Source of the DNA: Pseudobdellovibrionaceae bacterium
GTDB taxonomy: Bacteria; Bdellovibrionota; Bdellovibrionia; Bdellovibrionales; Bdellovibrionaceae
Reading direction: 5' to 3'
NCBI GenBank assembly: GCA_019637915.1
Contig: JAHBUV010000001.1
Coordinates: 248,001-312,000 of the forward strand
DNA: 64,000 nt
Numbering within the stretch: position 1 is the first letter of the stretch; each line of letters opens with the position of its first letter. Position numbers and translations under genes: made by a program. This document shows, piece after piece, positions 25,425 through 34,078 of the stretch. The notes below the pieces were generated by a model. That model had not been told where the DNA came from and searched no databases. It was given only the letters and a program-made list of their open reading frames with translations.

Positions 25425-25972
25425 CAGAATCCCCCTTGATGATGTTCTTCGTCCGGCGAGGTCGGTTCGTACCAGGTTTGATAAAGCAGGTAATTGTCCG
25501 CGGAAAGGCGCAGACTTTCAATTTCTTCCGGCTTGAGCGGGCGCACCACTTTCGCCGGCCGGCCGAAGGCGAGGTGCCGCGGCGGGATCTTCATGCCTTC
25601 CGTCACGAGCGAGCCGGCGCCGATCAGGCACTGCTCGCCGACTTGCGCGCCGTCCATGACGGTGCAGCCCATGCCGATCAGGGTTTCGCGGCCGATGTGG
25701 CAGCCATGCAGGGTCACCAGGTGCCCGATGGTGACGCGGTCCTCGAGGGTGCAGCCGAATTTCCCGTACGTGCCGTGCAGAACGCTGCCGTCCTGGATGT
25801 TGGTTTCCGCGCCGATGCGGATGGGCATGACGTCACCGCGGACGGTGACGTTGAACCAGATCGAAGCGCGCTCCCCGATCTTCACATCGCCGATCACGAA
25901 GGCGTTCGGGGCGAGAAAAACATCGCGGCCGATTTCAGGGGTGAAACCCCGGGCGGGAATCAGGTTTTTCAT
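25424..25972 (-). CDS. Gamma-carbonic-anhydrase-like hexapeptide-repeat protein
   Basis: A 182-residue left-handed beta-helix protein. Repeats of the hexapeptide form run from residue 15 to 140 ([66 protein letters not shown]). Three histidines in the right places ([16 protein letters not shown]) match the zinc or iron ligands of gamma-class carbonic anhydrases and the related YrdA/PaaY proteins. Activity in this branch is often low or untested, so a generic name is used. It is the first gene of the same-strand cluster with guaB, guaA and dnaE. Confidence 0.9.
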   Translation of the reverse strand: MKNLIPARGFTPEIGRDVFLAPNAFVIGDVKIGERASIWFNVTVRGDVMPIRIGAETNIQDGSVLHGTYGKFGCTLEDRVTIGHLVTLHGCHIGRETLIGMGCTVMDGAQVGEQCLIGAGSLVTEGMKIPPRHLAFGRPAKVVRPLKPEEIESLRLSADNYLLYQTWYEPTSPDEEHHQGGF

Positions 25973-26046
25973 TGAGAGAATTTAGCGCTCCCCGGAGGAA
26001 GTTCAACTCTGAATGGCGCGCGGCAACGCGAGGCTTCAAAAAGACC

Positions 26047-26613
26047 TTATTGCAGAATCCGGGAGGCACGCTGCCGCAGCACTTGCGGGTTTTTCTTAAG
26101 ACCTTGCTTTAAGCCTTCCATCTCCGCCGTCATCAAGCGGCTGCGCTGGATGAAATCCCGCGTGGCGAACACCGGCAATCCCAGTTGCAGGCACAAGGAC
26201 ATGGCCTCATCGGCCCTCACCTTGATGGAGTTCAGGCTCGGATGACCCTGCAGGTAAAGACGCAGAAACTGGTGCGCCCCTTTGATCTGCACGAAGACCG
26301 CCTGGCGCGCCTGGATGCCCAGGCTCTCCATCAGCAGCTGCGTGAAGCGATGGGGCGTGGCGGGCACGGCCGTGGGATTCGATTGCGTGAGGGTCACACC
26401 GGCCTCGATGGGCGTCAAAGCCACCGGCAGGGTGAACTCATGGCGCTCGTCCTTCAGCAGCAGGAGCGGGCGCTCGCTGTCGACGTTCAGGCTCAGTCCG
26501 AAGGGAAAGAGCTGGATCAGGTCATCCTGGTGGAAGGTCTCTTCCTCGGCCTGGCTGGAGGCGAAGCGCATCCCGCCGTCGAGGACCTTTTGCAGTTCCT
26601 GGCCGACGGTCAC
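26047..26613 (-). CDS. DUF151 / bifunctional nuclease family protein
   Basis: A 188-residue protein. The core resembles DUF151: LLLLKDERHEFTLPVALTPIEAGVTL, then HRFTQLLMESLGIQARQAVFVQIKGAHQFLRLYLQG, then the signature SIKVRADEAMSLCLQLGLPVFATRDFI (family pattern: xxxRPSDAIALALRxxxPIxV). Family members have been described as dual DNase/RNase enzymes, but the motif here is divergent (RADEAM for RPSDAI), so activity is uncertain. Its start overlaps the miaB stop by 4 bp (ATGA), so the pair is cotranslated. Confidence 0.78.
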   Translation of the reverse strand: MTVGQELQKVLDGGMRFASSQAEEETFHQDDLIQLFPFGLSLNVDSERPLLLLKDERHEFTLPVALTPIEAGVTLTQSNPTAVPATPHRFTQLLMESLGIQARQAVFVQIKGAHQFLRLYLQGHPSLNSIKVRADEAMSLCLQLGLPVFATRDFIQRSRLMTAEMEGLKQGLKKNPQVLRQRASRILQ

Positions 26614-27992
26614 GACATCACCCGCTCGCCGCGAAGGACGTTGGGGAAGGCCTTCATCACCCGCACCGGCACGAGTTTCCCGATGTCGGCGCTGGAGCCC
26701 AGGAAGTGCACGTTTTTGTTCTGCGTGCTGCGCCCCGAGACTTTGCCCGTGGCGTCCTCGGCGCGGTCGACGAGGACCTCGAGGACCTGACCTTCGTATT
26801 TTTTGACGATCTCGAAGGCCTGCGTCTCGTGGGCCTCGATCAGGCGCACGAGACGCGACTGCTTGGCGTCCTCGTCCACCTGGTCCTCGAAGCGCGCCGC
26901 CTTGGTGAAGGGGCGAGGCGAGTACTTGAAAGCGAACATGGTTTCAAAGGCCACTTCCTCGACCAGGCTCACCGTGTCGTTGAACTGCTCCTCGGTTTCG
27001 CCCGGGAAGCCGACGATGATGTCGGTCGACAGCACCACATCGGGCAGGCCTTTTTTGATCATCTCGATCTTGCGCAGGTAATCCTCGCGGCTGTAACCGC
27101 GGTTCATGCGCGCCAGGACGTCCGTGTTGCCGCTCTGAAACGGCAGGTGGATGTATTCGCAGATCTTGTTCTGGTGCTTCGCCATGGTCTCCACGAGTTT
27201 TTCGTTGAAGTCCTTGGGGTGCGAGGTCGTGTAGCGGATGCGCTGGATGTCGGTCTGCGTGGCCACGGCGGCCAGCAGGTCGGCGAAATCCATGTCGTCA
27301 TCCCTGTAGGAGTTGACGTTCTGACCCAGCAATGTGACTTCCCTCACGCCGCGTTTGACGAGGTGACGGACGTCGGTGAGGACGTGCTGCAGGGGGCGGC
27401 TCTTCTCGCGGCCGCGGGTGAAGGGCACGATGCAGAAGCTGCAGAAATTGTCGCAGCCCTTCATGATGTTCACGAAGGTCGAAACCCCCGGGTTCCGCAC
27501 CAGGGTTTCGACATGGTAGGGTTCGCGGTGCTTGAAGCGCGCCTCCACCGCCTTGCCGGGGCCGTCCTCCTCGTACAGACGGGCCACGATCAGGGGCAGC
27601 TCGTCGATGTTGTCCGTGCCGAAAACGAAATCGATCAGGGGCTGGTTCTTGATGAGGTTTTCTTTTTCCTGCTGACCGACGCAGCCGGCGACGCCGATGC
27701 GCAGGAAGGGGTTTTCCTTCTTGAGCTTCCGGTAAAGGCCGACCTCGGAATACACCTTCTGCACGGGCTTTTCGCGCACCGAGCAGGCGTTGATGATGAT
27801 GACCGAGGCGTCCTCGGGACGGTCGACCGGCGTGAAGTTCGCCATTTCCATCAGGCTCATCATGCGTTCGGAGTCGTTGACGTTCATCTGGCAACCGTAG
27901 GTCGAAATGAACACGCCGCGGTCCGGACGCACGCCCGTCGGGGTCGGATCGGAATTCAAGGCCAGGGAAGGGGGAATTTCACATTGTGTCAT
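26610..27992 (-). CDS. miaB: tRNA-2-methylthio-N6-dimethylallyladenosine synthase MiaB
   Basis: A 460-residue radical-SAM methylthiotransferase acting on A37 of tRNAs. The UPF0004 domain has STYGCQMNVNDSERM and further cluster Cys residues (IINACSVREKP and VAGCVGQQ). The radical-SAM domain has GCDNFCSFCIVPFTRGRE (CxxxCxxC). A C-terminal TRAM domain follows (QVLEVLVDRAED... GRSTQNKNVHFLG... GKLVPVRVMKAF). The start at ATG 27992 (MTQCEIPP) is preferred to a longer frame that runs into the divergent gene. It is cotranslated with the DUF151 gene downstream. Confidence 0.95.
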   Translation of the reverse strand: MTQCEIPPSLALNSDPTPTGVRPDRGVFISTYGCQMNVNDSERMMSLMEMANFTPVDRPEDASVIIINACSVREKPVQKVYSEVGLYRKLKKENPFLRIGVAGCVGQQEKENLIKNQPLIDFVFGTDNIDELPLIVARLYEEDGPGKAVEARFKHREPYHVETLVRNPGVSTFVNIMKGCDNFCSFCIVPFTRGREKSRPLQHVLTDVRHLVKRGVREVTLLGQNVNSYRDDDMDFADLLAAVATQTDIQRIRYTTSHPKDFNEKLVETMAKHQNKICEYIHLPFQSGNTDVLARMNRGYSREDYLRKIEMIKKGLPDVVLSTDIIVGFPGETEEQFNDTVSLVEEVAFETMFAFKYSPRPFTKAARFEDQVDEDAKQSRLVRLIEAHETQAFEIVKKYEGQVLEVLVDRAEDATGKVSGRSTQNKNVHFLGSSADIGKLVPVRVMKAFPNVLRGERVMS

Positions 27993-28053
27993 GAGTGGTT
28001 TGGAGTTATACGGGGGCCTTGGGGTGAAGTCAAATTTCCGAGGAGAAACCGGC

Positions 28054-28722
28054 ATGGAGCCACGCCTGAAAAGTTCGAAAAAATGGACCGCTCTGCCGAA
28101 TGAATACCTGGATCAGATCCGCGCGGTCTTTCAGGAGAATTTTTCACAGCAAATCGGTCAGGGTGAGCTGAAGGTCGAAGGACGCATCTATGCCAGCGAA
28201 GTGCTGCTGCGCGTTGGTCTGCATGAGCCCGGCCGTTTGGCGCAAGCCAACTTCGAGGTCTCCATGGAGTATTCGGCGAAGGATCAAGACGCCGTGGAAA
28301 GAATTCACAACTGTGTGGACGCGGCGGCCTCCATGATGCAGGAATTTTTCGACAACGACGGTGAGGTCGACTTTCCCCGCACCTGGAAGCCCTTCCCCTT
28401 TCAGAACAAAACCCTTTACCTGCAATTCTCGACGGAGAATTCCGAGCTTGAAGCCGAGGCCGACCGCCTGCTGGGCGCCGACGACAGCGGCATGCTCCAC
28501 GGCGATGACCTGGAAGAGGCCGAGGACGCCCTGTCCCGCGCCGAGGTCGACGAGGAGCTCTCGGGCGGCCAGGATCTCGTGAAAGAGGTCCTCGATGAGG
28601 ACGCCGATGTTCTCGAGGAAGAGGGCGAGGCCGCGTCCGGCGACGAGGGCCTTGATGACGACGGCCAGCCGCGCATGTTCGGCGGCGGCACCAAGAAAAA
28701 ATCCAAAACCACCCTGCACTAG
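28054..28722 (+). CDS. Conserved-looking hypothetical protein with acidic C-terminus
   Basis: A 222-residue protein starting at ATG 28054 with AGGAG 10 nt upstream. Residues 1-130 form a compact alpha/beta region (WTALPNEYLDQIRAVFQENF, YASEVLLRVGLHEPGRLAQANFEVSMEYSA, KTLYLQFST). The last 90 residues are very acidic (runs of D/E: DDLEEAEDALSRAEVDEEL, EDADVLEEEGEAAS) and end with a basic KKKSK tail. No signal peptide, so cytoplasmic. No family recognised. It is divergent from miaB (61 bp) and its stop overlaps the end of the methyltransferase gene by 4 bp. Confidence 0.7.
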   Translation: MEPRLKSSKKWTALPNEYLDQIRAVFQENFSQQIGQGELKVEGRIYASEVLLRVGLHEPGRLAQANFEVSMEYSAKDQDAVERIHNCVDAAASMMQEFFDNDGEVDFPRTWKPFPFQNKTLYLQFSTENSELEAEADRLLGADDSGMLHGDDLEEAEDALSRAEVDEELSGGQDLVKEVLDEDADVLEEEGEAASGDEGLDDDGQPRMFGGGTKKKSKTTLH

Positions 28723-29498
28723 ATTTCGTAGAGCCGCAGATCGACGCGATGAGGGATGCGGAATTCCCCGGGGGCGCGTCGCTTCAGCATGTCCTCCACC
28801 TCGCGGTCGAAGCGTCGCAGATCCGGCTCCGACAGGACGGGCCCGATGCCGCGGGAGGTGCGCAGGCGTCCCCGCCAGGACTCGCGATTGAACGCCACCT
28901 CCTCGTCGAAGCTCAAGGCGGCGAGCAAACGGAATTCCCCCTCCACGCTCACCGGCGGCGCTTGCCCCGACCAGTTGAAAGACCCCCAATGGGGATTGTG
29001 CTTCAGGATCAGGCGTTCGGAGGCTTGGGCGATCTCGCTTTCCCGCGGCAGCCACGCGAAGTGACTGATGACCAGCCGGCCGCCGGGCCGGAGGACGCGG
29101 GCCGCCTCCCGGGAGGCGGCCCCGGCTTCGAAATCCCCCCAGCATTGATGGGCGGTGAGCACGTCGAACCAGGCGTCCGGCAAGGGAAGGTCGGCCACAT
29201 CGCCGACGACGAAGTGCGCGTCGACGAATTCCTCGCGCGCCTGCTTGCCCGCCTCGCGCACGAGCTCCGGCACGAGATCGACGCCGACCACCCGGGCGCC
29301 GCGCGCGGCGAAGCCGCGGGCGATCAGTCCCGAGCCCGTGCCTAAATCGAGAATATTTTGTTCTTTGAGGCCGACGCCCCGTTCCTGGAGGCGCGCGAAG
29401 TAGGAGTCCGGCGGCGCCGGACGATAGAGGGCGTAATCGCGGGCGATGCGTCCCCAGTCCAGCAGTCGTTTCGGTGTGTCGGGGTGCGCGCTGAGCAC
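28719..29498 (-). CDS. Class I SAM-dependent methyltransferase
   Basis: A 259-residue protein with GTG start at 29498 and GGAGGAGG upstream. The Rossmann fold is clear: motif I NILDLGTGSGLIARGFAARGARVVGVDL, motif II VVGDVADLPLPDAWFDVLTAHQCWGDF, and REAARVLRPGGRLVISHFAWLP. The C-terminal part carries the substrate-binding cap. This is the UbiE/BioC-like small-molecule type; the substrate cannot be told. It is convergent with the acidic protein gene at 28054 (4-bp overlap). Confidence 0.85.
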   Translation of the reverse strand: MLSAHPDTPKRLLDWGRIARDYALYRPAPPDSYFARLQERGVGLKEQNILDLGTGSGLIARGFAARGARVVGVDLVPELVREAGKQAREEFVDAHFVVGDVADLPLPDAWFDVLTAHQCWGDFEAGAASREAARVLRPGGRLVISHFAWLPRESEIAQASERLILKHNPHWGSFNWSGQAPPVSVEGEFRLLAALSFDEEVAFNRESWRGRLRTSRGIGPVLSEPDLRRFDREVEDMLKRRAPGEFRIPHRVDLRLYEI

Positions 29499-29554
29499 CG
29501 GGAGCCTCCTCCCTTCATCATCTCTGATTTTTCAGCGCGCGCAACGAGGCGTGA

Positions 29555-29611
29555 ACAACAAAAGACCTTTGTCCCGGCCGTCAGCCCGGAGGCGAGGGAT
29601 CGGGGCAAAGG
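29555..29611 (-). terminator. Probable intrinsic terminator after the Lys-rich/acidic protein gene
   Basis: On the minus strand CCTTTGCCCCG (29611-29601) pairs with CGGGACAAAGG (29576-29566) with one mismatch, followed by TCTTTTGTTGTTC. It starts 2 bp after the stop codon at 29614. The loop is 24 nt, longer than usual, so the call is moderate. Confidence 0.6.
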
Positions 29612-29613
29612 GT

Positions 29614-30402
29614 TTAGAAATCGTCTTCGACGCTTTCCGACTCTCCGCCGCCCATGCCGCGGATCTCGTCGACGAAGGACTGCGTGTCCTCTTCGTACTC
29701 GTTGTCCAGTCCCGATTCGTCGATCTCGAGCTCCTGGATCGCGCCCAGGAAATCTTTCTCCGTGCGCAGGTCGCGGCGGATCATCTCGAGGAATTTGTCC
29801 GGGTAACGGGACGTGAGCTCGTCGACGTAGCGCTCCAGCTTGCCGTCGGCGAGGATCTTTTTGCGCACCTGGATTTTCTTCCAGAAGAGCAGGTAATGAT
29901 AGCGGCAGTAGGCGTCGACGGCGGCGATCTGGTCGCAGTCACGGGCGCGGCAGTAGCGGTTGCCCTCGGCGTCGGTCAGAACGATTTCGTCGGAAGCCTC
30001 CACGGCCACAAGCTCGGCATCATCATCGTCGTCGCCGTCGTCATCGTCCGCGCTCAGGTCATCGCTGTCGGTTTCATCTTCCTCTTCGCCGATCTCTTCA
30101 TCGGCGAGCAGGGCTTCTTCATCCATCTCGCCGTCGAGTTGATCGTCAAAATCATCGGCTTGGTCCTCCATCGCGGCCGGTTTGCCGGACTTGGATTTTT
30201 TCTCCGATTTTTTCGGAGCGACCTCGGGATTTTTGGCTTTCTGCGTTAATTTCTGCGGAGCAGCGGTCTTCGGGGGCGGCGCAGCAACTTTGGAGGGTGC
30301 TTTCGCGACCTTCTTTTTATCAGTCTTTTTAGACGCTTGCTGCGAAGCGCTAGATTTCTTGGTTTTTTTGCTGTCCGTCATTTTTTTCACTGTTTTTCCC
30401 AT
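29614..30402 (-). CDS. Lys/Ala-rich, acidic protein with Cys/His motif, function unknown
   Basis: A 262-residue cytoplasmic protein in three parts. Residues 1-75 are rich in Lys, Ala, Ser and Pro like histone H1 tails. Residues 78-135 are almost all Asp/Glu. Residues 145-262 form a folded-looking domain with C-x4-C-x10-C-x3-H (YCRARDCDQIAAVDAYCRYH), a possible zinc site, followed by helices (LFWKKIQVRKKI, GKLERYVDELTSRYPDKFLEMI). The basic-then-acidic tail is reminiscent of nucleic-acid or RNA-polymerase-associated proteins, which is only an inference. Start at ATG 30402; a second ATG at 30381 is possible. It is downstream of the DUF4097-like gene on the same strand with 43 bp between. Confidence 0.7.
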   Translation of the reverse strand: MGKTVKKMTDSKKTKKSSASQQASKKTDKKKVAKAPSKVAAPPPKTAAPQKLTQKAKNPEVAPKKSEKKSKSGKPAAMEDQADDFDDQLDGEMDEEALLADEEIGEEEDETDSDDLSADDDDGDDDDDAELVAVEASDEIVLTDAEGNRYCRARDCDQIAAVDAYCRYHYLLFWKKIQVRKKILADGKLERYVDELTSRYPDKFLEMIRRDLRTEKDFLGAIQELEIDESGLDNEYEEDTQSFVDEIRGMGGGESESVEDDF

Positions 30403-30445
30403 ACCCCTCGGAGTTGATCGATTTCATTCAGGCTGTCAACTCCTT

Positions 30446-31402
30446 TCATTTGACGAGGATGCTTCCCTCTTGCGAGCGCACGAAAACCGTCACCTTGCCG
30501 CCCTCGCCGCGCAGGCGGCCGCGGGCGGTTTTTTCCAGATGCGTGCGCAGCACCCCGACCTCTTTGGGCACGATGATCTCGCCTTCATTGGTCAGCAAAT
30601 TCAGCGAAGCCCCCGAGGCCGGCGGCAGTTGCAGGTTCACCCGGGCCGATTGGGTCTTCAGGTGAATGTCGCTTTCCCCGGCGATCTGCAGGTTCAGCGG
30701 CCCTTCGGCGGAAAAGCCCTCGATCCGGCCCGACAGCTTGCTGCCGCTGAGGGCGGCCTTGACGTTGTCGATCTGCAGGGTGCCGCTGAAGCTTTGCACT
30801 TTGCCGGAGCCGCTGTTCATATTGATGGCGACGTTGCCGCGGGATTGGTCCAGCCACAGCTGTCCCGAAAAAAGCTGCAGCTCGCCGTCGCCCTGCATGT
30901 TCCGCACGGTGAGATTGCCCTGATACACGTCGACGTCCACGCGACCGCTCTGGTCGCTGATGCTGACGTCGCCTTTGAGCAGGGAGATCTTCAAGGGCCC
31001 GCCGCGGCCGACGCTGGTGACGCGGCCGTTTTTCAAATGCACGCGGGCATCTTGCGCGCCTTTGTTCAGGGTGATGTGGCCCTCGCGCAGGTGAATCTCG
31101 ATCGGCACCGAGGGGCCGCTGATCTCGATCAAGGGGCGGGAGCCGTGGTCTTTCAGCTGCGCCGACAAAACACGGCGCGAGTCGCCCTCCGGCCCGTCGA
31201 GGGCGACCACGCCCTCGCGCTTGCTCATCGTCCAGCCCGCTTCGCTCAAACCTTTGATGTGCAGGGTCGCGCCGCCCGGCGCGGCGTTGTAGATCACTTG
31301 GGCGTTCAGGCCCCGCAGGAGAATCTGGTCTTGAGGCTGCACGGTCACTTCAGCGGGGGCGGCCCAGGTGAACGCCGAGAGAAAAAGCCCGAGAAACGCC
31401 AT
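30446..31402 (-). CDS. Secreted beta-solenoid-like protein (DUF4097/adhesin-like)
   Basis: A 318-residue exported protein with a short signal (MAFLGLFLSAFTWAAPA) and AGGAGG upstream of ATG 31402. The mature part is a series of short beta strands repeating about every 20 residues (ARVHLKNGRVTSVGR, PLKISLLKGDVSISDQSGRVDVDVYQGNLTVRNMQGDGELQLFSGQLWLDQSRGNVAINMNSG). This is the pattern of DUF4097-type right-handed beta-helices found in cell-envelope proteins. Cys is absent. Function is unknown, perhaps surface or periplasmic. It is divergent from the thiolase operon. Confidence 0.7.
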   Translation of the reverse strand: MAFLGLFLSAFTWAAPAEVTVQPQDQILLRGLNAQVIYNAAPGGATLHIKGLSEAGWTMSKREGVVALDGPEGDSRRVLSAQLKDHGSRPLIEISGPSVPIEIHLREGHITLNKGAQDARVHLKNGRVTSVGRGGPLKISLLKGDVSISDQSGRVDVDVYQGNLTVRNMQGDGELQLFSGQLWLDQSRGNVAINMNSGSGKVQSFSGTLQIDNVKAALSGSKLSGRIEGFSAEGPLNLQIAGESDIHLKTQSARVNLQLPPASGASLNLLTNEGEIIVPKEVGVLRTHLEKTARGRLRGEGGKVTVFVRSQEGSILVK

Positions 31403-31488
31403 GTGTCCTCCTTTGACATGAAGTTCAAAATAGAAAACATTGGGGCGTTTCGCAAAATGAAAGCAAAACTTTGATGGAGAGCGTTGAG

Positions 31489-32664
31489 ATGGAAAACGTC
31501 GTGATTGTTTCGAGTGTTCGGACCCCGGTGGGAGCTTTTCAAGGAGCCTACGCCAGCCTGACCGCGCCCCGTTTGGGTGCCATCGCTCTCAAGGAGGCCC
31601 TGAACCGCGCCGGTGTCGGCGCCGACGAAGTCGACGAGTGCGTGATGGGCGAAGTGCTCACCGCCGGCGTCGGCCAGGCCCCGGCCCGTCAAGCCGCTCT
31701 CGGCGCGGGACTGAAAAACAGCACCCCGTGCATGACGATCAACAAAGTTTGCGGCTCCGGCCTGAAGGCCGTCATGCTCGCCGCCGACAGCATCCGCCTC
31801 GGCGAAACCAAGATCGCCGTCGCCGGCGGCCAGGAGAACATGACCCTCGCGCCCCACCTACTGGAAAACTCGCGCACGGGTTACCGCATGGGCAACGCCC
31901 CGATCACCGACTCCATGGTGAAGGACGGCCTGTGGGATCCCTACAACAACTTCCACATGGGCAGCGCCGCCGAGATCTGCGTGAAGGAAAACCACTTCAC
32001 CCGCCAGCAGCAGGACGAGTTCGCCATCAACTCCTACAAAAAAGCCCAGGAGGCCTGGAACAAAGGTCTTTTCAAAAACGAAATCGTGCCGGTGGTCATC
32101 GAAGGCAAGAAGGGCGCCGTCACCGTCGAGCGCGACGAAGACCCCTTCAACACCAATTTCGACAAGATCCCGTCCCTGCGCCCGGCCTTCGAGAAGGACG
32201 GCACCATCACCGCCGCCAACGCCTCGAAAATCAACGACGGCGCCGCCGCCCACGTGCTGATGGCCGAGTCCGTCGCCAAAGCCCGCGGCGTGAAACCGCT
32301 CGCCCGCATCGTCGCCCACGGCACCTTCGCCCATGACCCGAAGTACTTCACCACCGCTCCGGCCGGCGCCATCCGCGGCGCCTTGAAAAAAGCCAATTTG
32401 AAAATCTCCGACATCGATCTGTGGGAGATCAACGAGGCCTTCGCCGCCGTGACGATGGTCGCGATGAAGGACCTGGAAATCCCCGCCGAGCGCGTCAACG
32501 TGCACGGCGGCGCCATCGCCATCGGCCACCCGATCGGCGCCAGCGGCGCCCGCCTGCTCGCCACTCTCGTGCACGCTTTGCACACTCAAAACAAACGCTA
32601 CGGTCTGGCCACCCTGTGCATCGGCGGCGGCGAGGCCGTGGCCCTGATCGTCGAACGCGTCTGA
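31489..32664 (+). CDS. Acetyl-CoA C-acetyltransferase (thiolase)
   Basis: A 391-residue biosynthetic-type thiolase. ATG 31489 is chosen because GGAG lies 9 nt upstream, while an ATG at 31474 lacks a ribosome-binding site. Catalytic residues are visible: acyl-accepting Cys88 in INKVCGSGLKAV, His in AIGHPIGASGARL, and the proton-donor Cys in LCIGGGEAVAL; NEAFAAV also matches. It interconverts two acetyl-CoA and acetoacetyl-CoA. The next two genes encode both subunits of a 3-ketoacid CoA-transferase, so the operon probably channels acetoacetate to acetyl-CoA. A weak promoter (TTGACA at 31413, AACATT 17 bp later) may lie upstream. Confidence 0.95.
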   Translation: MENVVIVSSVRTPVGAFQGAYASLTAPRLGAIALKEALNRAGVGADEVDECVMGEVLTAGVGQAPARQAALGAGLKNSTPCMTINKVCGSGLKAVMLAADSIRLGETKIAVAGGQENMTLAPHLLENSRTGYRMGNAPITDSMVKDGLWDPYNNFHMGSAAEICVKENHFTRQQQDEFAINSYKKAQEAWNKGLFKNEIVPVVIEGKKGAVTVERDEDPFNTNFDKIPSLRPAFEKDGTITAANASKINDGAAAHVLMAESVAKARGVKPLARIVAHGTFAHDPKYFTTAPAGAIRGALKKANLKISDIDLWEINEAFAAVTMVAMKDLEIPAERVNVHGGAIAIGHPIGASGARLLATLVHALHTQNKRYGLATLCIGGGEAVALIVERV

Positions 32665-32682
32665 GCGCGGAAAGGATTGGTC

Positions 32683-33381
32683 ATGAGCAGAAAAGTCTAC
32701 AGCGATGCCATGAGCGCCCTGAACGGCGTCAGCGACGGCATGACCCTGGTCATCGGCGGTTTCGGCCTGTGCGGCATCCCGGAAAACTGCATCGGCGCCT
32801 TGCGCGAGATGGGCGTGAAGGGCCTGACCTGCGTTTCGAACAACGCCGGCGTCGATGACTTCGGCCTCGGCCTGCTGCTGCAGAACCGTCAGATCAAGAA
32901 AATGCTGTCCTCCTACGTGGGCGAGAACGCCCTCTTCGAGAAGCAGTATCTGTCCGGCGAACTCGAGTTGGAATTCGTCCCCCAGGGCACCCTGGCCGAG
33001 CGCATGCGCGCCGGCGGCGCCGGCATCCCGGGCTTTTTCACCGCCACGGGCGTCGGCACCAAGGTCGCCGAGGGCAAGGAGACGCGGACCTTCGACGGCC
33101 GCGAGTACATCCTCGAGCGCGGCATCGTCGGCGACTACGCCCTCGTCAAAGCCTGGAAGGGCGACAAGTTCGGCAACCTGATCTACCGCAAAACGGCGCG
33201 CAACTTCAATCCCCTGGCCGCCACGGCGGGGAAGATCACCGTCGCCGAAGTCGAGGAGCTGGTCGAGATCGGCGAGCTCGACCCCGACGAGGTCCACACG
33301 CCCGGCGTTTTCGTGCAGCGGATTTTCCAAGGGAAGAATTACCAGAAACGCATCGAGCAACTGACCGTGCGGAAAGGTTGA
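32683..33381 (+). CDS. scoA: Succinyl-CoA:3-ketoacid CoA-transferase subunit A
   Basis: A 232-residue class I CoA-transferase alpha subunit. ATG 32683 has GGAAAGGA upstream; a TTG at 32677 is also open. The CoA-binding loop region [18 protein letters not shown] (GGFGLxGxP) is diagnostic, as are [22 protein letters not shown] and [27 protein letters not shown]. It acts with the B subunit to activate acetoacetate with CoA from succinyl-CoA. It is 18 bp after the thiolase and 4 bp before the B subunit. Confidence 0.95.
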   Translation: MSRKVYSDAMSALNGVSDGMTLVIGGFGLCGIPENCIGALREMGVKGLTCVSNNAGVDDFGLGLLLQNRQIKKMLSSYVGENALFEKQYLSGELELEFVPQGTLAERMRAGGAGIPGFFTATGVGTKVAEGKETRTFDGREYILERGIVGDYALVKAWKGDKFGNLIYRKTARNFNPLAATAGKITVAEVEELVEIGELDPDEVHTPGVFVQRIFQGKNYQKRIEQLTVRKG

Positions 33382-33385
33382 GACC

Positions 33386-34045
33386 ATGCCTTTGACCCGT
33401 GAACAGATCGCCCAGCGCATCGCCCAGGAAGTCGAGGACGGCTTCGTCGTGAACCTCGGCATCGGCATCCCCACCCTGGTAGCGAACTACATCCCCAGCA
33501 ACAAATTCGTCATGTTCCAGAGTGAAAACGGCCTGCTCGGCATGGGCCCTTACCCTCTGGAAAAGGACGTCGACCCGGACCTGATCAACGCCGGCAAACA
33601 GACGGTGACGGCGGCGAAGGGCGCGAGTTTCTTCAGCTCCGCCGACAGCTTCGCCATGATCCGCGGCGGGCACGTGGACCTCACCGTCCTCGGCGCCATG
33701 GAGGTCGACGAGGAGGGCAACATCGCCAACTGGATGGTGCCCGGCAAGATGGTGAAGGGCATGGGCGGCGCCATGGATCTCGTGGCGGGGGCCCGCCGCG
33801 TGATCGTGGCCATGCAGCACGCCGACAAGACCGGCGCGTCGAAGCTCCGCAAGAAGTGCACCCTGCCGCTGACCGGCCGCAAGTGCATCACCAAGATTGT
33901 CTCGGATTACGGCGTGATCGAGGTGACTCCTCAAGGTTTTGTTCTGAAGGAGTACGCCCCCGACCTGAGTCCAGAGAAAGTCCTGGACGCGACGGAGGGG
34001 AAAATGACGATCGCCCCGGACGTGAAACCGATGCGTCTGGCTTGA
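33386..34045 (+). CDS. scoB: Succinyl-CoA:3-ketoacid CoA-transferase subunit B
   Basis: A 219-residue beta subunit. The catalytic Glu that forms the gamma-glutamyl-CoA thioester lies in FQSENGLLGMG. NLGIGIPTLVANYIP near the N-terminus and GGHVDLTVLGAMEVDEEGNIANWMVPGKMVKGMGGAMDL in the middle are highly typical of ScoB/AtoA. Position directly after the A subunit (4 bp) supports a heteromeric enzyme. Together with the thiolase it forms a ketone-body utilisation module. Confidence 0.96.
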   Translation: MPLTREQIAQRIAQEVEDGFVVNLGIGIPTLVANYIPSNKFVMFQSENGLLGMGPYPLEKDVDPDLINAGKQTVTAAKGASFFSSADSFAMIRGGHVDLTVLGAMEVDEEGNIANWMVPGKMVKGMGGAMDLVAGARRVIVAMQHADKTGASKLRKKCTLPLTGRKCITKIVSDYGVIEVTPQGFVLKEYAPDLSPEKVLDATEGKMTIAPDVKPMRLA

Positions 34046-34078
34046 TTCGAGGCCCCCGGACTGCGACAATGAAAGCAC

